Shown here: positions 18,137 through 27,670 of the stretch, piece by piece | Numbering within the stretch: the stretch's first letter is position 1 | How the letters are laid out: the number at the start of each line of letters is the position of its first letter | Source of the DNA: an uncultured bacterium | GTDB lineage: Bacteria > Bacillota > Clostridia > Lachnospirales > Lachnospiraceae | Assembly: GCA_905216215.1 (NCBI GenBank) | Contig: CAJMSZ010000003.1 | Span: 22,347-86,346 of the forward strand | Reading direction: 5' to 3' | Length of the DNA stretch: 64,000 bases | The notes under the pieces: generated by a model | The model's input: only the letters and a program-made list of their open reading frames with translations | What the model was told of the DNA's origin: nothing | Database searches by the model: none | Translations under genes and position numbers: made by a program

Positions 18137-18871
18137 ATGATACGTCTTATTTTCGTAGTTTTGTTTTTAATTTTATTTTTAATCCTTTCCCTTCCGGTTA
18201 TGTTAGTCGAATGGATTATTGGAAAAGTCAATCCAAATCTCAGGGATTACAGTTCCCTTCGCATTGTACAGTGGGCATTCAAAGTAATCCTGCTTCTGGC
18301 CGGTGTAGATGTTACCGTCATCGGAGAAGAACATATTCCAGATGAACCTGTTCTTTATATTGGAAATCACAGAAGCTTTTTTGATGTTCCAATCACCTAT
18401 TCCCGTTGCAGGAGACTGACTGGATTTGTTTCAAAGAAGGAACTAGAAGGGGTTCCGTTACTTTCAAACTGGATGCGTTTTTTATATTGTCTGTTTCTTG
18501 ACCGGGACAATGTACGGTCAGGACTTAAGACCATCTTAACTGCAATCGAGCAAGTGAAAAACGGCATTTCCATTTTCATTTTTCCAGAAGGCACCCGCAA
18601 TAAGGGCGAAGAGCTTTCTGTTCTGCCTTTTCATGACGGTTCCTTTAAAATTGCCGAGAAAACAGGTTGCCCTGTTATTCCGGTAAGCATCAACAACAGT
18701 GTCCAGATTTTGGAGGCACATTTTCCTATCATTCGGAAAACTCATGTTGTACTGGAATACGGAGAACCTATTTACCCAAACACACTGGATAAGGAAGCAA
18801 AAAAACAACTCGGAACCTACTGCCATAATTTAATTGAAGAAACAATTAAGAAAAATGCAGCTTTGGTATAA
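18137..18871 (+). CDS. plsC: 1-acyl-sn-glycerol-3-phosphate acyltransferase
   Basis: This 244-residue membrane-bound enzyme adds the second acyl chain to lysophosphatidic acid in phospholipid synthesis. It has an N-terminal membrane segment (about residues 4-28), the catalytic NHRSFFD motif (77-83) and the substrate-binding FPEGTRN motif (149-155). GGAGGA stands at 18121-18126 before the ATG. It heads a plus-strand run plsC-pncB-ddl-murF, but the gap to pncB is 45 bases. Confidence 0.93.
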   Translation: MIRLIFVVLFLILFLILSLPVMLVEWIIGKVNPNLRDYSSLRIVQWAFKVILLLAGVDVTVIGEEHIPDEPVLYIGNHRSFFDVPITYSRCRRLTGFVSKKELEGVPLLSNWMRFLYCLFLDRDNVRSGLKTILTAIEQVKNGISIFIFPEGTRNKGEELSVLPFHDGSFKIAEKTGCPVIPVSINNSVQILEAHFPIIRKTHVVLEYGEPIYPNTLDKEAKKQLGTYCHNLIEETIKKNAALV

Positions 18872-18916
18872 AGGCTTTTGAGCCCAACATTTTTAAGAAT
18901 AGAAAAGAGGGATAGT

Positions 18917-20380
18917 ATGAGTGTTACAAGCGAAAATCTCACCTTACTGACAGATTTGTACGAACTTACAATGATGCAGGGATATTTTGACAAGAAGACC
19001 AACGAAGTCGTAGTGTTTGATGTATTTTTCCGCAACAATCCGTTCGGCTCCGGCTACTCGATTGTTGCCGGACTGGAGCAGATAATTGATTACGTCAAAA
19101 ATCTTCATTTTTCAGAGGATGATGTGGAATATCTTAGAAGTCTGGGAATCTTCTCAGAAGAATTTCTGACTTACCTGTTAGACTACCACTTTAGTGGAAG
19201 CATTTACGCAGTACCCGAAGGAAGCGTGGTATTCCCACGGGAACCACTGATAAAAGTAATCGCACCGATTATGGAAGCACAGCTTGTGGAAACAGCTATT
19301 TTAAATATGATCAATCATCAGTCTTTAATCGCCACCAAAACCTCCCGCATTGTATTTGCAGCCGGAGATGGTGGTGTGATGGAATTTGGTCTGCGCCGCG
19401 CCCAAGGACCTGACGCAGGTGTTTACGGTGCACGTGCCGCTATGATTGCCGGCTGCGTTGGAACCTCCTGTGTATTAACCGGAAAATTATTTGACGTACC
19501 TGTCATGGGAACTCACGCGCACAGCTGGATTATGAGTTTTCCAGATGAATACACCGCCTTCAAAGCATATGCAGACCTATATCCGGAATGCTGCACTTTA
19601 CTGGTGGATACTTATGACACTTTAAAATCAGGTGTTCCAAATGCAATCCGCGTCTTTGACGAAATGAAAGCAAACAATGTCACACCACGAAAACTTGGTA
19701 TTCGTCTGGACAGTGGAGATCTTGCATATCTTTCCAAACAGGCTCGTAAAATGTTAGATGAAGCCGGCCACACGGATGTTTCCATTTGTGCATCAAATGA
19801 TTTGGATGAATATCTGATTAATGATTTGAAGCGTCAGGAAGCTGCAATTGATTCCTGGGGAGTCGGAACCAATCTGATTACTGCAAAGGATTGCCCTTCC
19901 TTTGGCGGGGTATATAAACTGGCCGCCATCCAGAACAAAGCCGGTGAATTTGTTCCTAAGATTAAACTTTCTGAGAATACAGAAAAGATTACCAATCCGG
20001 GAAATAAGACATTTTATCGTATTTACGAGAAAGAAACCGGAAAGATTAAAGCCGATTATATCTGTTTTGTAGAGGAAGAGCTGAATCCAGAAAATGATTT
20101 GCTGCTCTTCGACCCGGCAGAGACATGGAAGAAGACCAAATTAAAGGGCGGTACTTATAAGGTCCGGGAAATGCTTCAGCCCGTTTTCCTGAATGGCAAG
20201 TGTGTCTATGAATCACCAAGCATCAAAGAAATCGCTGCCTACTGCAAGCAGGAAAAGGATACCCTTTGGGATGAGACAAAGCGTCTCTTCTACCCACATC
20301 AGGTATATGTAGATTTATCAGATAAGCTTTATAAAGTAAAACAAGAACTATTAAATAAAATGAGTATGACAGAGGAGTAA
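18917..20380 (+). CDS. pncB: Nicotinate phosphoribosyltransferase
   Basis: This 487-residue enzyme joins nicotinate and PRPP to nicotinate mononucleotide in NAD salvage. Typical features are the opening LLTDLYELTMMQGYF, FDVFFRNNPFGSGYSI, EFGLRRAQGPDAG with the catalytic His seen in GTHAHSWIMSF, and KLGIRLDSGDLAYLSKQAR. ATG at 18917 is preceded by AGAGGGA; an in-frame TTG at 18878 lacks a ribosome site. The stop overlaps the first possible ddl start by one base, so the two genes are translationally coupled. Confidence 0.94.
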   Translation: MSVTSENLTLLTDLYELTMMQGYFDKKTNEVVVFDVFFRNNPFGSGYSIVAGLEQIIDYVKNLHFSEDDVEYLRSLGIFSEEFLTYLLDYHFSGSIYAVPEGSVVFPREPLIKVIAPIMEAQLVETAILNMINHQSLIATKTSRIVFAAGDGGVMEFGLRRAQGPDAGVYGARAAMIAGCVGTSCVLTGKLFDVPVMGTHAHSWIMSFPDEYTAFKAYADLYPECCTLLVDTYDTLKSGVPNAIRVFDEMKANNVTPRKLGIRLDSGDLAYLSKQARKMLDEAGHTDVSICASNDLDEYLINDLKRQEAAIDSWGVGTNLITAKDCPSFGGVYKLAAIQNKAGEFVPKIKLSENTEKITNPGNKTFYRIYEKETGKIKADYICFVEEELNPENDLLLFDPAETWKKTKLKGGTYKVREMLQPVFLNGKCVYESPSIKEIAAYCKQEKDTLWDETKRLFYPHQVYVDLSDKLYKVKQELLNKMSMTEE

Positions 20381-20385
20381 TGAAT

Positions 20386-21441
20386 ATGAAAGTTGTAGTA
20401 TTAGCCGGTGGGCTTAGCACAGAAAGAGACGTATCGCTTACTTCCGGTGCAAGCATTTGCCGCGCATTAAAAGAACGAGGACACCGCACACTGTTGTTAG
20501 ATGTATTTATGGGTCTTCCGAATGCACCGGCAAACTTGGAAGAAGTCTTCGACCTTCCGGACAGCAATCTGAAAATTGCAGAAGGAATCAAGACCACAGA
20601 GCCGGATCTGGAGGCTGTAAAGGCTTCTCGCGAAGATAAGTCAGACTGCTTCTTCGGTCCAAATGTAATCGAAATCTGCCGTCTTGCAGATATCGCATTT
20701 TTGGGACTTCATGGTGGTTATGGTGAAGACGGAAGACTTCAGGCTGCCTTTGATTTACTTGGAATCAAATACACAGGACCAGACTCTCTGGGAAATGCAC
20801 TTGCCATGGATAAAAGCGTAACGAAACAGATTTTCAAAATGAACCATATTCCGACTCCGGAAGGAACCTGGTTATATGCAAAATCAAAAGACAAACCACT
20901 GTCTGATTTTGGTCTTTCCCTGCCCGTTGTTGTAAAGCCTTGTTCCGGTGGCTCCAGTATCGGAGTGTACATCTGCCACACAGAAGAAGACTACCGCGCT
21001 GCACTGGATGCTTCTTTCCCACAGGAACAATGCGTCGTTATAGAAAAATACATCAAGGGCCGTGAATTTGCCTGCGGCATCATTGATGGAAAAGCACTTC
21101 CTGTAATCGAAATTGTACCGAAGAGCGGATTCTTTGATTACGCCAACAAATATCAGGATGGATGCACAGAAGAAATCTGTCCGGCCAACATTCCAGAGGA
21201 AATTGAACAGAAAATGCGTAAAGCAACCGAGCGCGCATTTAACGCATTAAAATTAAACGTATATTCACGTGCGGATTTTCTTTTAGATGATAAGGGAAAC
21301 ATCTACTGTCTGGAAGTCAACACACTTCCCGGCATGACTCCGGCCAGCCTTCTTCCAAAAGAAGCTGCTTATACCGGTATCGAATATCCTGAGCTTTGTG
21401 ATTTGATCATCGAGAAATCACTGGATGCCAGATATCGTTAA
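20386..21441 (+). CDS. ddl: D-alanine--D-alanine ligase
   Basis: This 351-residue ATP-grasp enzyme makes the D-Ala-D-Ala dipeptide for peptidoglycan. The N-terminal GGLSTERDVSLTSG motif, the ATP-grasp core with VVVKPCSGGSSIGV, and the C-terminal CLEVNTLPGMTPASL are all present. The omega-loop region reads KSGFFDYANKY. GAGGAG (20373-20378) lies seven bases before ATG 20386 and only one base before ATG 20380, so I favour the later start. Its position directly ahead of murF, which consumes the dipeptide, supports the assignment. Confidence 0.93.
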   Translation: MKVVVLAGGLSTERDVSLTSGASICRALKERGHRTLLLDVFMGLPNAPANLEEVFDLPDSNLKIAEGIKTTEPDLEAVKASREDKSDCFFGPNVIEICRLADIAFLGLHGGYGEDGRLQAAFDLLGIKYTGPDSLGNALAMDKSVTKQIFKMNHIPTPEGTWLYAKSKDKPLSDFGLSLPVVVKPCSGGSSIGVYICHTEEDYRAALDASFPQEQCVVIEKYIKGREFACGIIDGKALPVIEIVPKSGFFDYANKYQDGCTEEICPANIPEEIEQKMRKATERAFNALKLNVYSRADFLLDDKGNIYCLEVNTLPGMTPASLLPKEAAYTGIEYPELCDLIIEKSLDARYR

Positions 21442-21458
21442 GAAATGAGGCTCTGAGT

Positions 21459-22838
21459 ATGAAACAAATGACGTTACAAAATATCACTGCTGCCTGCCAT
21501 GGTACATACTATGGCAGTCAGACTTTATTATCGAAAGAAATCGGTGGGATTGCCATAGACAGTCGCAAAGTTGAACAAAACTTTCTCTTTGTTCCTCTCA
21601 AAGGTGCCCGTGTAGATGGACATAAGTTTATTCCTCAGGTAATGGAAAATGGTGCACTGGCCACTTTGTCTGAAGAATGCCTGGAGAATGTGCCGTATCC
21701 TTATATTCTGGTACAGTCCTGTGAGCAGGCACTTGCGGATTTATCTGCATTTTATCGCAGCACACTAGACCTCAAAGTAGTGGGAATTACCGGAAGCGTC
21801 GGCAAAACCAGCACGAAAGAAACCATTGCTTCTGTGCTTTCTCAGAAATACAAGGTCCTGAAAACCGAGGGAAACCACAATAATGAAATCGGTGTGCCAC
21901 TGACTGTATTTTCCATCACAGAAGAGCACGAAGTAGCCGTACTGGAAATAGGAATCGATCATCCGGGAGATATGCATAAGCTTGGTCCCATCACCAGACC
22001 GGATATTGCCGTGATTACCAATATTGGTCTTGCCCATCTAGAAAATTTTGGAACACGAGAAGGTACATTAAAGGCAAAAACAGAGATTTTCGAATACCTA
22101 AACCCAAATGCCACTGTGATTTTAAACGGTGATGATGATAAGCTTTCTACAGTTTCAACCGTTCAGGGAAAAGCTCCCGTATTTTTTGGTCTTTCTGATA
22201 CGCTTCCTGCGTATGCAGATGAAATCAAAGATTTAGGACTTCTGGGAACAGACTGCACTTTACATCTCCCCGCAGGAGAGATTCGTGTACATATTCCGAT
22301 ACCTGGAAAACACATGATTTACAATGCACTTGCCGGTGCCTGCACAGGACTGGCACTTGGCCTTTCTCTTGAAGAAATCAAGGCAGGACTCGCTGCACTA
22401 CGCACAATTTCAGGACGTACAAACCTGATTCAGACAGACTCTTTGTTGATTATTGATGACTGTTATAATGCCAATCCAATCTCCACCATGTCTTCACTTG
22501 ACATTCTTTCCACAGCAAAAGGTCGTACCGTGGCTGTACTCGGAGATATGTTTGAACTTGGTGCAAACGAGAAAGAGCTTCACTACAATACCGGAGCGCA
22601 TGCCTCTCAAGATAAAATTGATGTTATTTGTTGTATCGGAGAACTTTCAAAAAACACCTACAGTGGAGCAAAAGCATACGAAAATGGAAATAATATCCTT
22701 TATTTTGAAACAAAACAAGAGTTTCTTGATAAGCTTCCTAATGTGGTAAAAAAAGGGGACACCATTCTGGTAAAAGCTTCCCATAGCATGGAATTTCCAG
22801 AAATTGTGGAATCCTTACAACAATTAAAGTTATCATAA
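21459..22838 (+). CDS. murF: UDP-N-acetylmuramoyl-tripeptide--D-alanyl-D-alanine ligase
   Basis: This 459-residue Mur ligase adds D-Ala-D-Ala to the UDP-MurNAc-tripeptide. It has the MurF-type N-terminal domain (IAIDSRKVEQNFLFVPLKGARVDGH is spread over residues 31-55), a P-loop GSVGKTST (112-119), the NHNNEIGVPLT motif and the C-terminal ILIDDCYNANP-like block (LIIDDCYNANPIS). It follows ddl by 17 bases, so substrate supplier and consumer are made together. The gene ends at a strong terminator. Confidence 0.95.
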   Translation: MKQMTLQNITAACHGTYYGSQTLLSKEIGGIAIDSRKVEQNFLFVPLKGARVDGHKFIPQVMENGALATLSEECLENVPYPYILVQSCEQALADLSAFYRSTLDLKVVGITGSVGKTSTKETIASVLSQKYKVLKTEGNHNNEIGVPLTVFSITEEHEVAVLEIGIDHPGDMHKLGPITRPDIAVITNIGLAHLENFGTREGTLKAKTEIFEYLNPNATVILNGDDDKLSTVSTVQGKAPVFFGLSDTLPAYADEIKDLGLLGTDCTLHLPAGEIRVHIPIPGKHMIYNALAGACTGLALGLSLEEIKAGLAALRTISGRTNLIQTDSLLIIDDCYNANPISTMSSLDILSTAKGRTVAVLGDMFELGANEKELHYNTGAHASQDKIDVICCIGELSKNTYSGAKAYENGNNILYFETKQEFLDKLPNVVKKGDTILVKASHSMEFPEIVESLQQLKLS

Positions 22839-22853
22839 TATTGATGAAAACCG

Positions 22854-22884
22854 AAAAGGACCAGCCTCAAAGCCGGTCCTTTTC
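22854..22884 (+). terminator. Terminator after murF
   Basis: AAAAGGACC pairs with GGTCCTTTT around AGC-CTCAAA-GCC, giving a strong hairpin with a T tail. Confidence 0.82.
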
Positions 22885-22889
22885 ATTTA

Positions 22890-22990
22890 CGCGAGCAACG
22901 AGCCAAAGTCCGTGCTTGCACGAGACCTTGGCGACTGCCGCGATAACTTGAGAAACTCGCGAAGCGTGTTTCTCGTAGTTGCAAAACTAC
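22890..22990. repeat. GC-rich cluster of palindromes (REP-like) after murF and crp
   Basis: Between two convergent genes lie GTGCTTGCAC (22912-22921), GAGAAAC/GTTTCTC (22950-22956 and 22968-22974) and GTAGTT/AACTAC (22975-22980 and 22985-22990). The base composition is richer in G and C than its surroundings, and no coding potential is seen. It may be a repeated extragenic element and could also help end the minus-strand crp-like transcript. Confidence 0.5.
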
Positions 22991-22993
22991 ATT

Positions 22994-23635
22994 TTAAAAC
23001 TTTAATATAATTTTCTTTTTGTTCATGTCAATAATACCTTCCTGCCGCATCTTAGACAGTTCATTCGAAAGCACACTGCGATTCACACACAAATACTCTG
23101 CCATCTGCTGCTGATTCATATTTAAATGAATCTCATTGCTTCCTTCCTTTTCCCTCTGTATATCGAAGAATCTCATTATCCGCTCTCGGATTCCTTTTTT
23201 AGAAAGAATCTCAATCTGATACATCTGCCAGACATATTCATCCTGCAATTTCTGCATAAGGATACACAAAAGTTCCTTACAATAGTGAGACTTTAAAATA
23301 CTGCTCCAACTTATGAGAAGAATCTGACACTCTTCCTGACACACATAGCTCATTGAAGCCGACGCATCTGTCGCAATCCCATCCAGTGCAAAAATTTCTC
23401 CTGCATCCACAATCTGCAGGATACTCTTATTCCCGTTCCAGTAGTGTTTCTCCCCTCTTATCATCCCGCTTTTTAAAATACAGAGCCACTCCATATCATC
23501 ACCTTCATAAAAAAGTGTTGTCTCTTTTTCACCTTTTCTTTCTGTAATTACCAGGGACGCCAGAGCCTTCTCCCACTCCGCTCTGCTTATTTTCTGAAAC
23601 AATCCGCTCTTAACAACCTCATCTAAATATTGCAT
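22994..23635 (-). CDS. Crp/Fnr-family transcriptional regulator
   Basis: This 213-residue protein has a cyclic-nucleotide-binding-like beta domain (about residues 25-120) and a C-terminal helix-turn-helix (about 170-205: NQQQMAEYLCVNRSVLSNELSKM). It lacks the N-terminal Cys cluster of Fnr and the residues for cAMP binding are not obvious, so the signal is unknown. The ATG follows AAGAAGG with almost no spacer, a poor arrangement. It lies 17 bases after the YitT-family gene on the same strand and may be its downstream partner. It could be an Fnr-like regulator of stress or fermentation genes; this is inference. Confidence 0.85.
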   Translation of the reverse strand: MQYLDEVVKSGLFQKISRAEWEKALASLVITERKGEKETTLFYEGDDMEWLCILKSGMIRGEKHYWNGNKSILQIVDAGEIFALDGIATDASASMSYVCQEECQILLISWSSILKSHYCKELLCILMQKLQDEYVWQMYQIEILSKKGIRERIMRFFDIQREKEGSNEIHLNMNQQQMAEYLCVNRSVLSNELSKMRQEGIIDMNKKKIILKF

Positions 23636-23652
23636 CCTTCTTTTCCGTCACT

Positions 23653-24549
23653 TTATGTCAATCTCTTTTCATAGTTACCATTTACAACATTACATCCTTC
23701 ATCCAGTATCACAAAGGCTTTCGGGTCAATGGATTTCACAAGCTGTTTCATCTGATGGATTTCATATTTAGAAATCATTGTTACCATGACATTGGTCTCA
23801 TCATTTGTATAAGCTCCGACACCTTCCCACTTCGTTACCCCACGATGCATCTCATCCATAATCTTCTGGTCTACTCCGTCTTTCTTTGTGAAAATCAATA
23901 CCTTCACACAGATATTCTGCACATGTACCTTATCGCAAGCCAAAGCAAATATAACTCCATATATTAACGAATATATCACTATTTCGATATCAAAGAGGAA
24001 AAAACAGATTCCATAAACAAAGGCATTTACCATCATACCTACATTTCCCACACTGATAGAAGGAAATTCTTTTGTGATATACATTCCAAGCATTTCCTGT
24101 CCACCACCGGAATTTCCGCCGCGCAGAACAAGACCTGTTCCACCACCTGCTATAATACCGCCCACAATACACGCTGTAAGATAATCCGAGATAACCGGTG
24201 CCTTTGGAACCGGTATCAGTGTCTGACTCAAAGACTGAATCAGGATTACAATCATGGAACGGACCAAGAACGACTTTCCAACCTTCTTCCAGGCCAACAG
24301 ACAAAGCGGTAAATTAATGAACCAGAAGACGATTCCTGTAATATCCGTCTGTCCCAAAGACAAATGAAAGACCGTTACAATCAATGTGCGCAACAATTGC
24401 GCAATTCCCATAAATCCGCCATTGTACAGATTCAGTGGAAGAATAAACACATTTACTCCAAGCGCAAAACAAAATGCGCCAAAACTGGATAGCAGTAACC
24501 CCTTAAGCTGTCTGTCTACTTCTTTTTTCTTTGTTATTTTCTGTGACAT
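23653..24549 (-). CDS. YitT family membrane protein (DUF161/DUF2179)
   Basis: This 298-residue protein has about five or six membrane segments in the first two thirds (first near residues 18-40, FGAFCFALGVNVFILPLNLYNG) and a soluble C-terminal DUF2179 domain (about 220-290: GVGAYTNDETNVMVTMISKYE). The family is common in Firmicutes; no transport substrate is established. It precedes the Crp-like gene by 17 bases. Confidence 0.9.
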   Translation of the reverse strand: MSQKITKKKEVDRQLKGLLLSSFGAFCFALGVNVFILPLNLYNGGFMGIAQLLRTLIVTVFHLSLGQTDITGIVFWFINLPLCLLAWKKVGKSFLVRSMIVILIQSLSQTLIPVPKAPVISDYLTACIVGGIIAGGGTGLVLRGGNSGGGQEMLGMYITKEFPSISVGNVGMMVNAFVYGICFFLFDIEIVIYSLIYGVIFALACDKVHVQNICVKVLIFTKKDGVDQKIMDEMHRGVTKWEGVGAYTNDETNVMVTMISKYEIHQMKQLVKSIDPKAFVILDEGCNVVNGNYEKRLT

Positions 24550-24629
24550 GATTCCTTTCCTCTCTCACTCACTATTCTCATTTATAAACACGCTGAAATC
24601 ATAGCATAGATTAGAAACTTACGCAACCA

Positions 24630-24669
24630 AAAAGGACTGTCCCCAGGATACTTCCCAGTTACAGTCCTC
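24630..24669 (-). terminator. Terminator after spoVG
   Basis: On the minus strand AGGACTGT pairs with ACAGTCCT around a 20-base loop that can fold further, followed by TTTTTGG. Confidence 0.8.
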
Positions 24670-24685
24670 CCTACATTGACCTCGC

Positions 24686-24994
24686 TTAAGCCTCTGCTTC
24701 TTCTGCCTCTTCTTCAGATTCCACTGTTGCTTCCTCCAGTTCCACTGTCTCCTCATACTTTGCCAGAATCAAGTTTTGCATATTCTCTCTTGTTCCGGAA
24801 TTAATCGGATGTGCAATATCCCTGTATTCTCCATCTGCTGATTTCTTACTTGGCATTGCAATAAAAAGTCCCTTTTCGCCCTCTATTACTTTGATATCAT
24901 GAACTACAAATTCTTCATCTAAAGTAATAGAGGCCACCGCCTTCAGCTTTCCTTCCTTTGCCACTCTTCTCACTCGTACATCTGTAATCTGCAT
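24686..24994 (-). CDS. spoVG: Septation/sporulation regulator SpoVG
   Basis: This 102-residue protein is SpoVG, a nucleic-acid-binding regulator of sporulation and septum formation. It has the conserved opening MQITDVRVRRVAKEGKLKA, the FVVHDIKVIEGEKGLFIAMP block and RDIAHPINSGTRE. The end is a Glu-rich acidic tail, as in other SpoVG proteins. It lies about 40 bases after glgD, so glgC-glgD-spoVG may share a transcript although SpoVG usually has its own sigma-H promoter. AAAGGGGA is the ribosome site. Confidence 0.97.
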   Translation of the reverse strand: MQITDVRVRRVAKEGKLKAVASITLDEEFVVHDIKVIEGEKGLFIAMPSKKSADGEYRDIAHPINSGTRENMQNLILAKYEETVELEEATVESEEEAEEAEA

Positions 24995-25035
24995 CTTATT
25001 GTTCCCCTTTCGCCAATGCCTTAACCTCTCATTTT

Positions 25036-26154
25036 TTATAATTCGTATCTCTCTCCGTCTTCTACTACAATTCGGATACCTCCTCCGCTGACATAGCGCG
25101 CATTCGCCCGAATCGTACTCCGACTTTCAACAATACAATTTTCAATATAAGTATTATCACCCAGATAAACATCGTTCAAAATAATTGAATTCCGAATCAC
25201 ACAATTATTTCCAACAAATACCTTTTTAAACAGAACAGAATTTTCCACTGTCCCATTAATGATACATCCACTGGAAACCAGACTGTTCTTTACCGCCGCC
25301 CCCGGATTATATTTCGCCGGCGGCAAATCAGTAACCTTCGAATAAACAGCCGGGTATTCATGCCAGAAATACTTACGCACTTCCGGCTTCAGGAAATCCA
25401 TATTTGTCTGATAATATGCGTCCACTGTCGCAATATTGCACCAATAATCATCTATCTTATAAGCACAAATTCTTTTCAAATTCTTATATCGAATTAAAAT
25501 ATCTCTCACAAAATCGTATTTCTTTTCTACTGCACTCTGTTCAATCAAATCAATCAGCATTCTTCTTCTGATGATATAGATACCAGTCGAAATCAAATAC
25601 GAATCCGGTGATGATGTTTTTTCCTCGAATTCAACAATCCGCATTTCATCATCTACCTTGACGGTTCCAAAACGGCTAAAGTCCGTATCCGGTTCCATCT
25701 CTTTACATACCACGGTAATATCTGCCTTCGTATCCATATGATATTCCAATACTTTGCTGTAATCCAGCTTATACACCGCATCTCCTGATGTAATAATAAC
25801 ATATGGTTCATGACATCTCTTCAGAAAATCCAGGTTCTGGTAAATTGCATCCGCAGTCCCCCGATACCAGTCTTCGTTCTCCTTTGTGATTGTTGGCGGA
25901 AATACATAAAGTCCTCCCTGTTTTCTTCCGAAATCCCACCATTTGGAAGAATTAAGATGTTCATTTAAAGAACGGGAATTGTACTGTGTAAGTACGGCAA
26001 CCTTATTCACATGTGAATTGGCCATGTTACTAAGTGCAAAATCAATGCTACGGTAACTTCCCGCTATAGGCATAGCTGCCACTGCACGTCTGTATGTAAG
26101 TTCCTGCAGTTTACTACTGTCTCCGCCTGCTAAGATAATTCCCACTGCTCTCAT
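25036..26154 (-). CDS. glgD: Glucose-1-phosphate adenylyltransferase subunit GlgD
   Basis: This 372-residue protein is the GlgD paralogue of ADP-glucose pyrophosphorylase. It keeps the nucleotidyltransferase fold and left-handed beta-helix but changes some residues found in GlgC (for example AGSYRSIDFALSNMANS instead of GGKYRIIDFPLSNCINSG), as expected for a regulatory partner. In Bacillus-type enzymes GlgC and GlgD form a heterotetramer that makes ADP-glucose for glycogen. Its ATG overlaps the glgC stop by four bases (ATGA), so translation is coupled. Confidence 0.93.
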   Translation of the reverse strand: MRAVGIILAGGDSSKLQELTYRRAVAAMPIAGSYRSIDFALSNMANSHVNKVAVLTQYNSRSLNEHLNSSKWWDFGRKQGGLYVFPPTITKENEDWYRGTADAIYQNLDFLKRCHEPYVIITSGDAVYKLDYSKVLEYHMDTKADITVVCKEMEPDTDFSRFGTVKVDDEMRIVEFEEKTSSPDSYLISTGIYIIRRRMLIDLIEQSAVEKKYDFVRDILIRYKNLKRICAYKIDDYWCNIATVDAYYQTNMDFLKPEVRKYFWHEYPAVYSKVTDLPPAKYNPGAAVKNSLVSSGCIINGTVENSVLFKKVFVGNNCVIRNSIILNDVYLGDNTYIENCIVESRSTIRANARYVSGGGIRIVVEDGERYEL

Positions 26155-27428
26155 GATCTGTCACCCGCCTTTATCAACGTTCCTCCACTCTCGAGGATAT
26201 TATCTACATAATCCTCCCTTGTTGTCAGTCCGCTAATTGCTGTATTCTTTCCAATCTGCACTCCATCTGGTATAATGGAATTTTCTCCCACAACAGCCAG
26301 TTCGGAATTATAGATATCTGGCCGGAATTTATTCGGAGCATCGCTACCGATTCCCATGATAACATGCTCGCCAATCCGGGCCCCTTCCGCAATAATCGCC
26401 TTATCGATTACACAGCCTGCGCCAATCACTGCATCCTTCATGATAATAGAATCTCTCACAACTGCTCCGGCTTCTATCATAACATCGGAACCAACCACAC
26501 AATTTTCCAATTTTCCATGTATCTCAGTGCCATCACCGATAATGCATCTCGAAACAGAAGCCTCCGCCGCCACATACTGTGGTGGAATAGAGTCACTTCT
26601 CGTATAAATCTGCCAGAATTCTTCATACAGGTTAAATTCCGGAATGATGTCAATCAACTCCATATTGGCTTCCCAATAAGAACTTAAGGTACCTACATCC
26701 TTCCAATAGCCATTGTACTCATAAGCAAACATCCGCTTTCCTTGTTTATGGCAATATGGAATGATATGTTTGCCGAAATCACACCCCGGTTCATCTGAAA
26801 GAGAAATCAATGCCTCTTTTAAGACCTGCCAGCTAAAAATATAAATTCCCATAGATGCCAGATTACTGCGCGGATTTTCCGGCTTCTCCTCGAATTCGGT
26901 AATCTGCTTCTTCTCATCCGTGATCACAATTCCAAACCGGCTTGCCTCCTCAATCGGAACCGGCATAGCCGCAATTGTCACATCTGCGTGATTTGCCTTG
27001 TGAAAATCCAACATCACTTCATAGTCCATCTTATAAATGTGGTCACCTGACAAGATCAACACATAGTCAGGATGATAAGATTCCATATAATCCAGATTCT
27101 GATATATGGCATTCGCTGTTCCTGTATACCACTCACTACTTGTACTTTTTTCGTACGGTGGAAGAATCGACACACCTCCGACATTACGGTCCAAATCCCA
27201 CGGAATACCAATTCCAATATGAGTATTCAGTCTGAATGGCTGATACTGGGTCAACACACCTACCGTATCAACTCCCGAGTTAATACAATTACTGAGCGGG
27301 AAATCAATAATTCGGTATTTTCCCCCAAATGCAACAGCCGGCTTTGCAACTTTAGCAGTCAAAATCCCCAGCCTGCTTCCCTGCCCTCCTGCAAGAAGCA
27401 TTGCTATCATTTCTTTTTTGACCATCAT
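26151..27428 (-). CDS. glgC: Glucose-1-phosphate adenylyltransferase
   Basis: This 425-residue catalytic subunit makes ADP-glucose from ATP and glucose 1-phosphate, the committed step of glycogen synthesis. The N-terminal AMLLAGGQGSRL, GGKYRIIDFPLSNCINSG, LSGDHIYKMDYEVMLDFH and IEEASRFGIV are typical. The C-terminal part shows hexad beta-helix repeats. Two ATGs are adjacent (27428 and 27425) behind GAGGTGAG; either is possible. glgA and glgB are not in this window. Confidence 0.95.
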   Translation of the reverse strand: MMVKKEMIAMLLAGGQGSRLGILTAKVAKPAVAFGGKYRIIDFPLSNCINSGVDTVGVLTQYQPFRLNTHIGIGIPWDLDRNVGGVSILPPYEKSTSSEWYTGTANAIYQNLDYMESYHPDYVLILSGDHIYKMDYEVMLDFHKANHADVTIAAMPVPIEEASRFGIVITDEKKQITEFEEKPENPRSNLASMGIYIFSWQVLKEALISLSDEPGCDFGKHIIPYCHKQGKRMFAYEYNGYWKDVGTLSSYWEANMELIDIIPEFNLYEEFWQIYTRSDSIPPQYVAAEASVSRCIIGDGTEIHGKLENCVVGSDVMIEAGAVVRDSIIMKDAVIGAGCVIDKAIIAEGARIGEHVIMGIGSDAPNKFRPDIYNSELAVVGENSIIPDGVQIGKNTAISGLTTREDYVDNILESGGTLIKAGDRS

Positions 27429-27457
27429 CTCACCTCTTCCCAGTAAAGGATATGTCC

Positions 27458-27486
27458 ATTATAGCATATTTTGCAAATATAGTGAA
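27458..27486 (-). promoter_or_regulatory. Promoter of glgC-glgD
   Basis: On the minus strand TTCACT (27481-27486) and TATAAT (27458-27463) are 17 bases apart, about 25 bases upstream of glgC. Confidence 0.6.
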
Positions 27487-27551
27487 CATAATCTATAAAT
27501 TAATTTTCTGTCACACACTTTTTTTATACATATCTGACAAAAAGAAATGGC

Positions 27552-27580
27552 TTGGTTTTTTTTACGTATATGTATATAAT
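27552..27580 (+). promoter_or_regulatory. Promoter of murC
   Basis: TTGGTT (27552-27557) and TATAAT (27575-27580) are 17 bases apart. The leader to the murC ATG is about 85 bases. Confidence 0.6.
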
Positions 27581-27670
27581 ATATAGGAGTAGCTTTTTAA
27601 ATATGACTATAATTTTTTCAAATATTCCGCAGTACAGCATCTGCACGCGGATAGAACAGGAAGTGTAATA

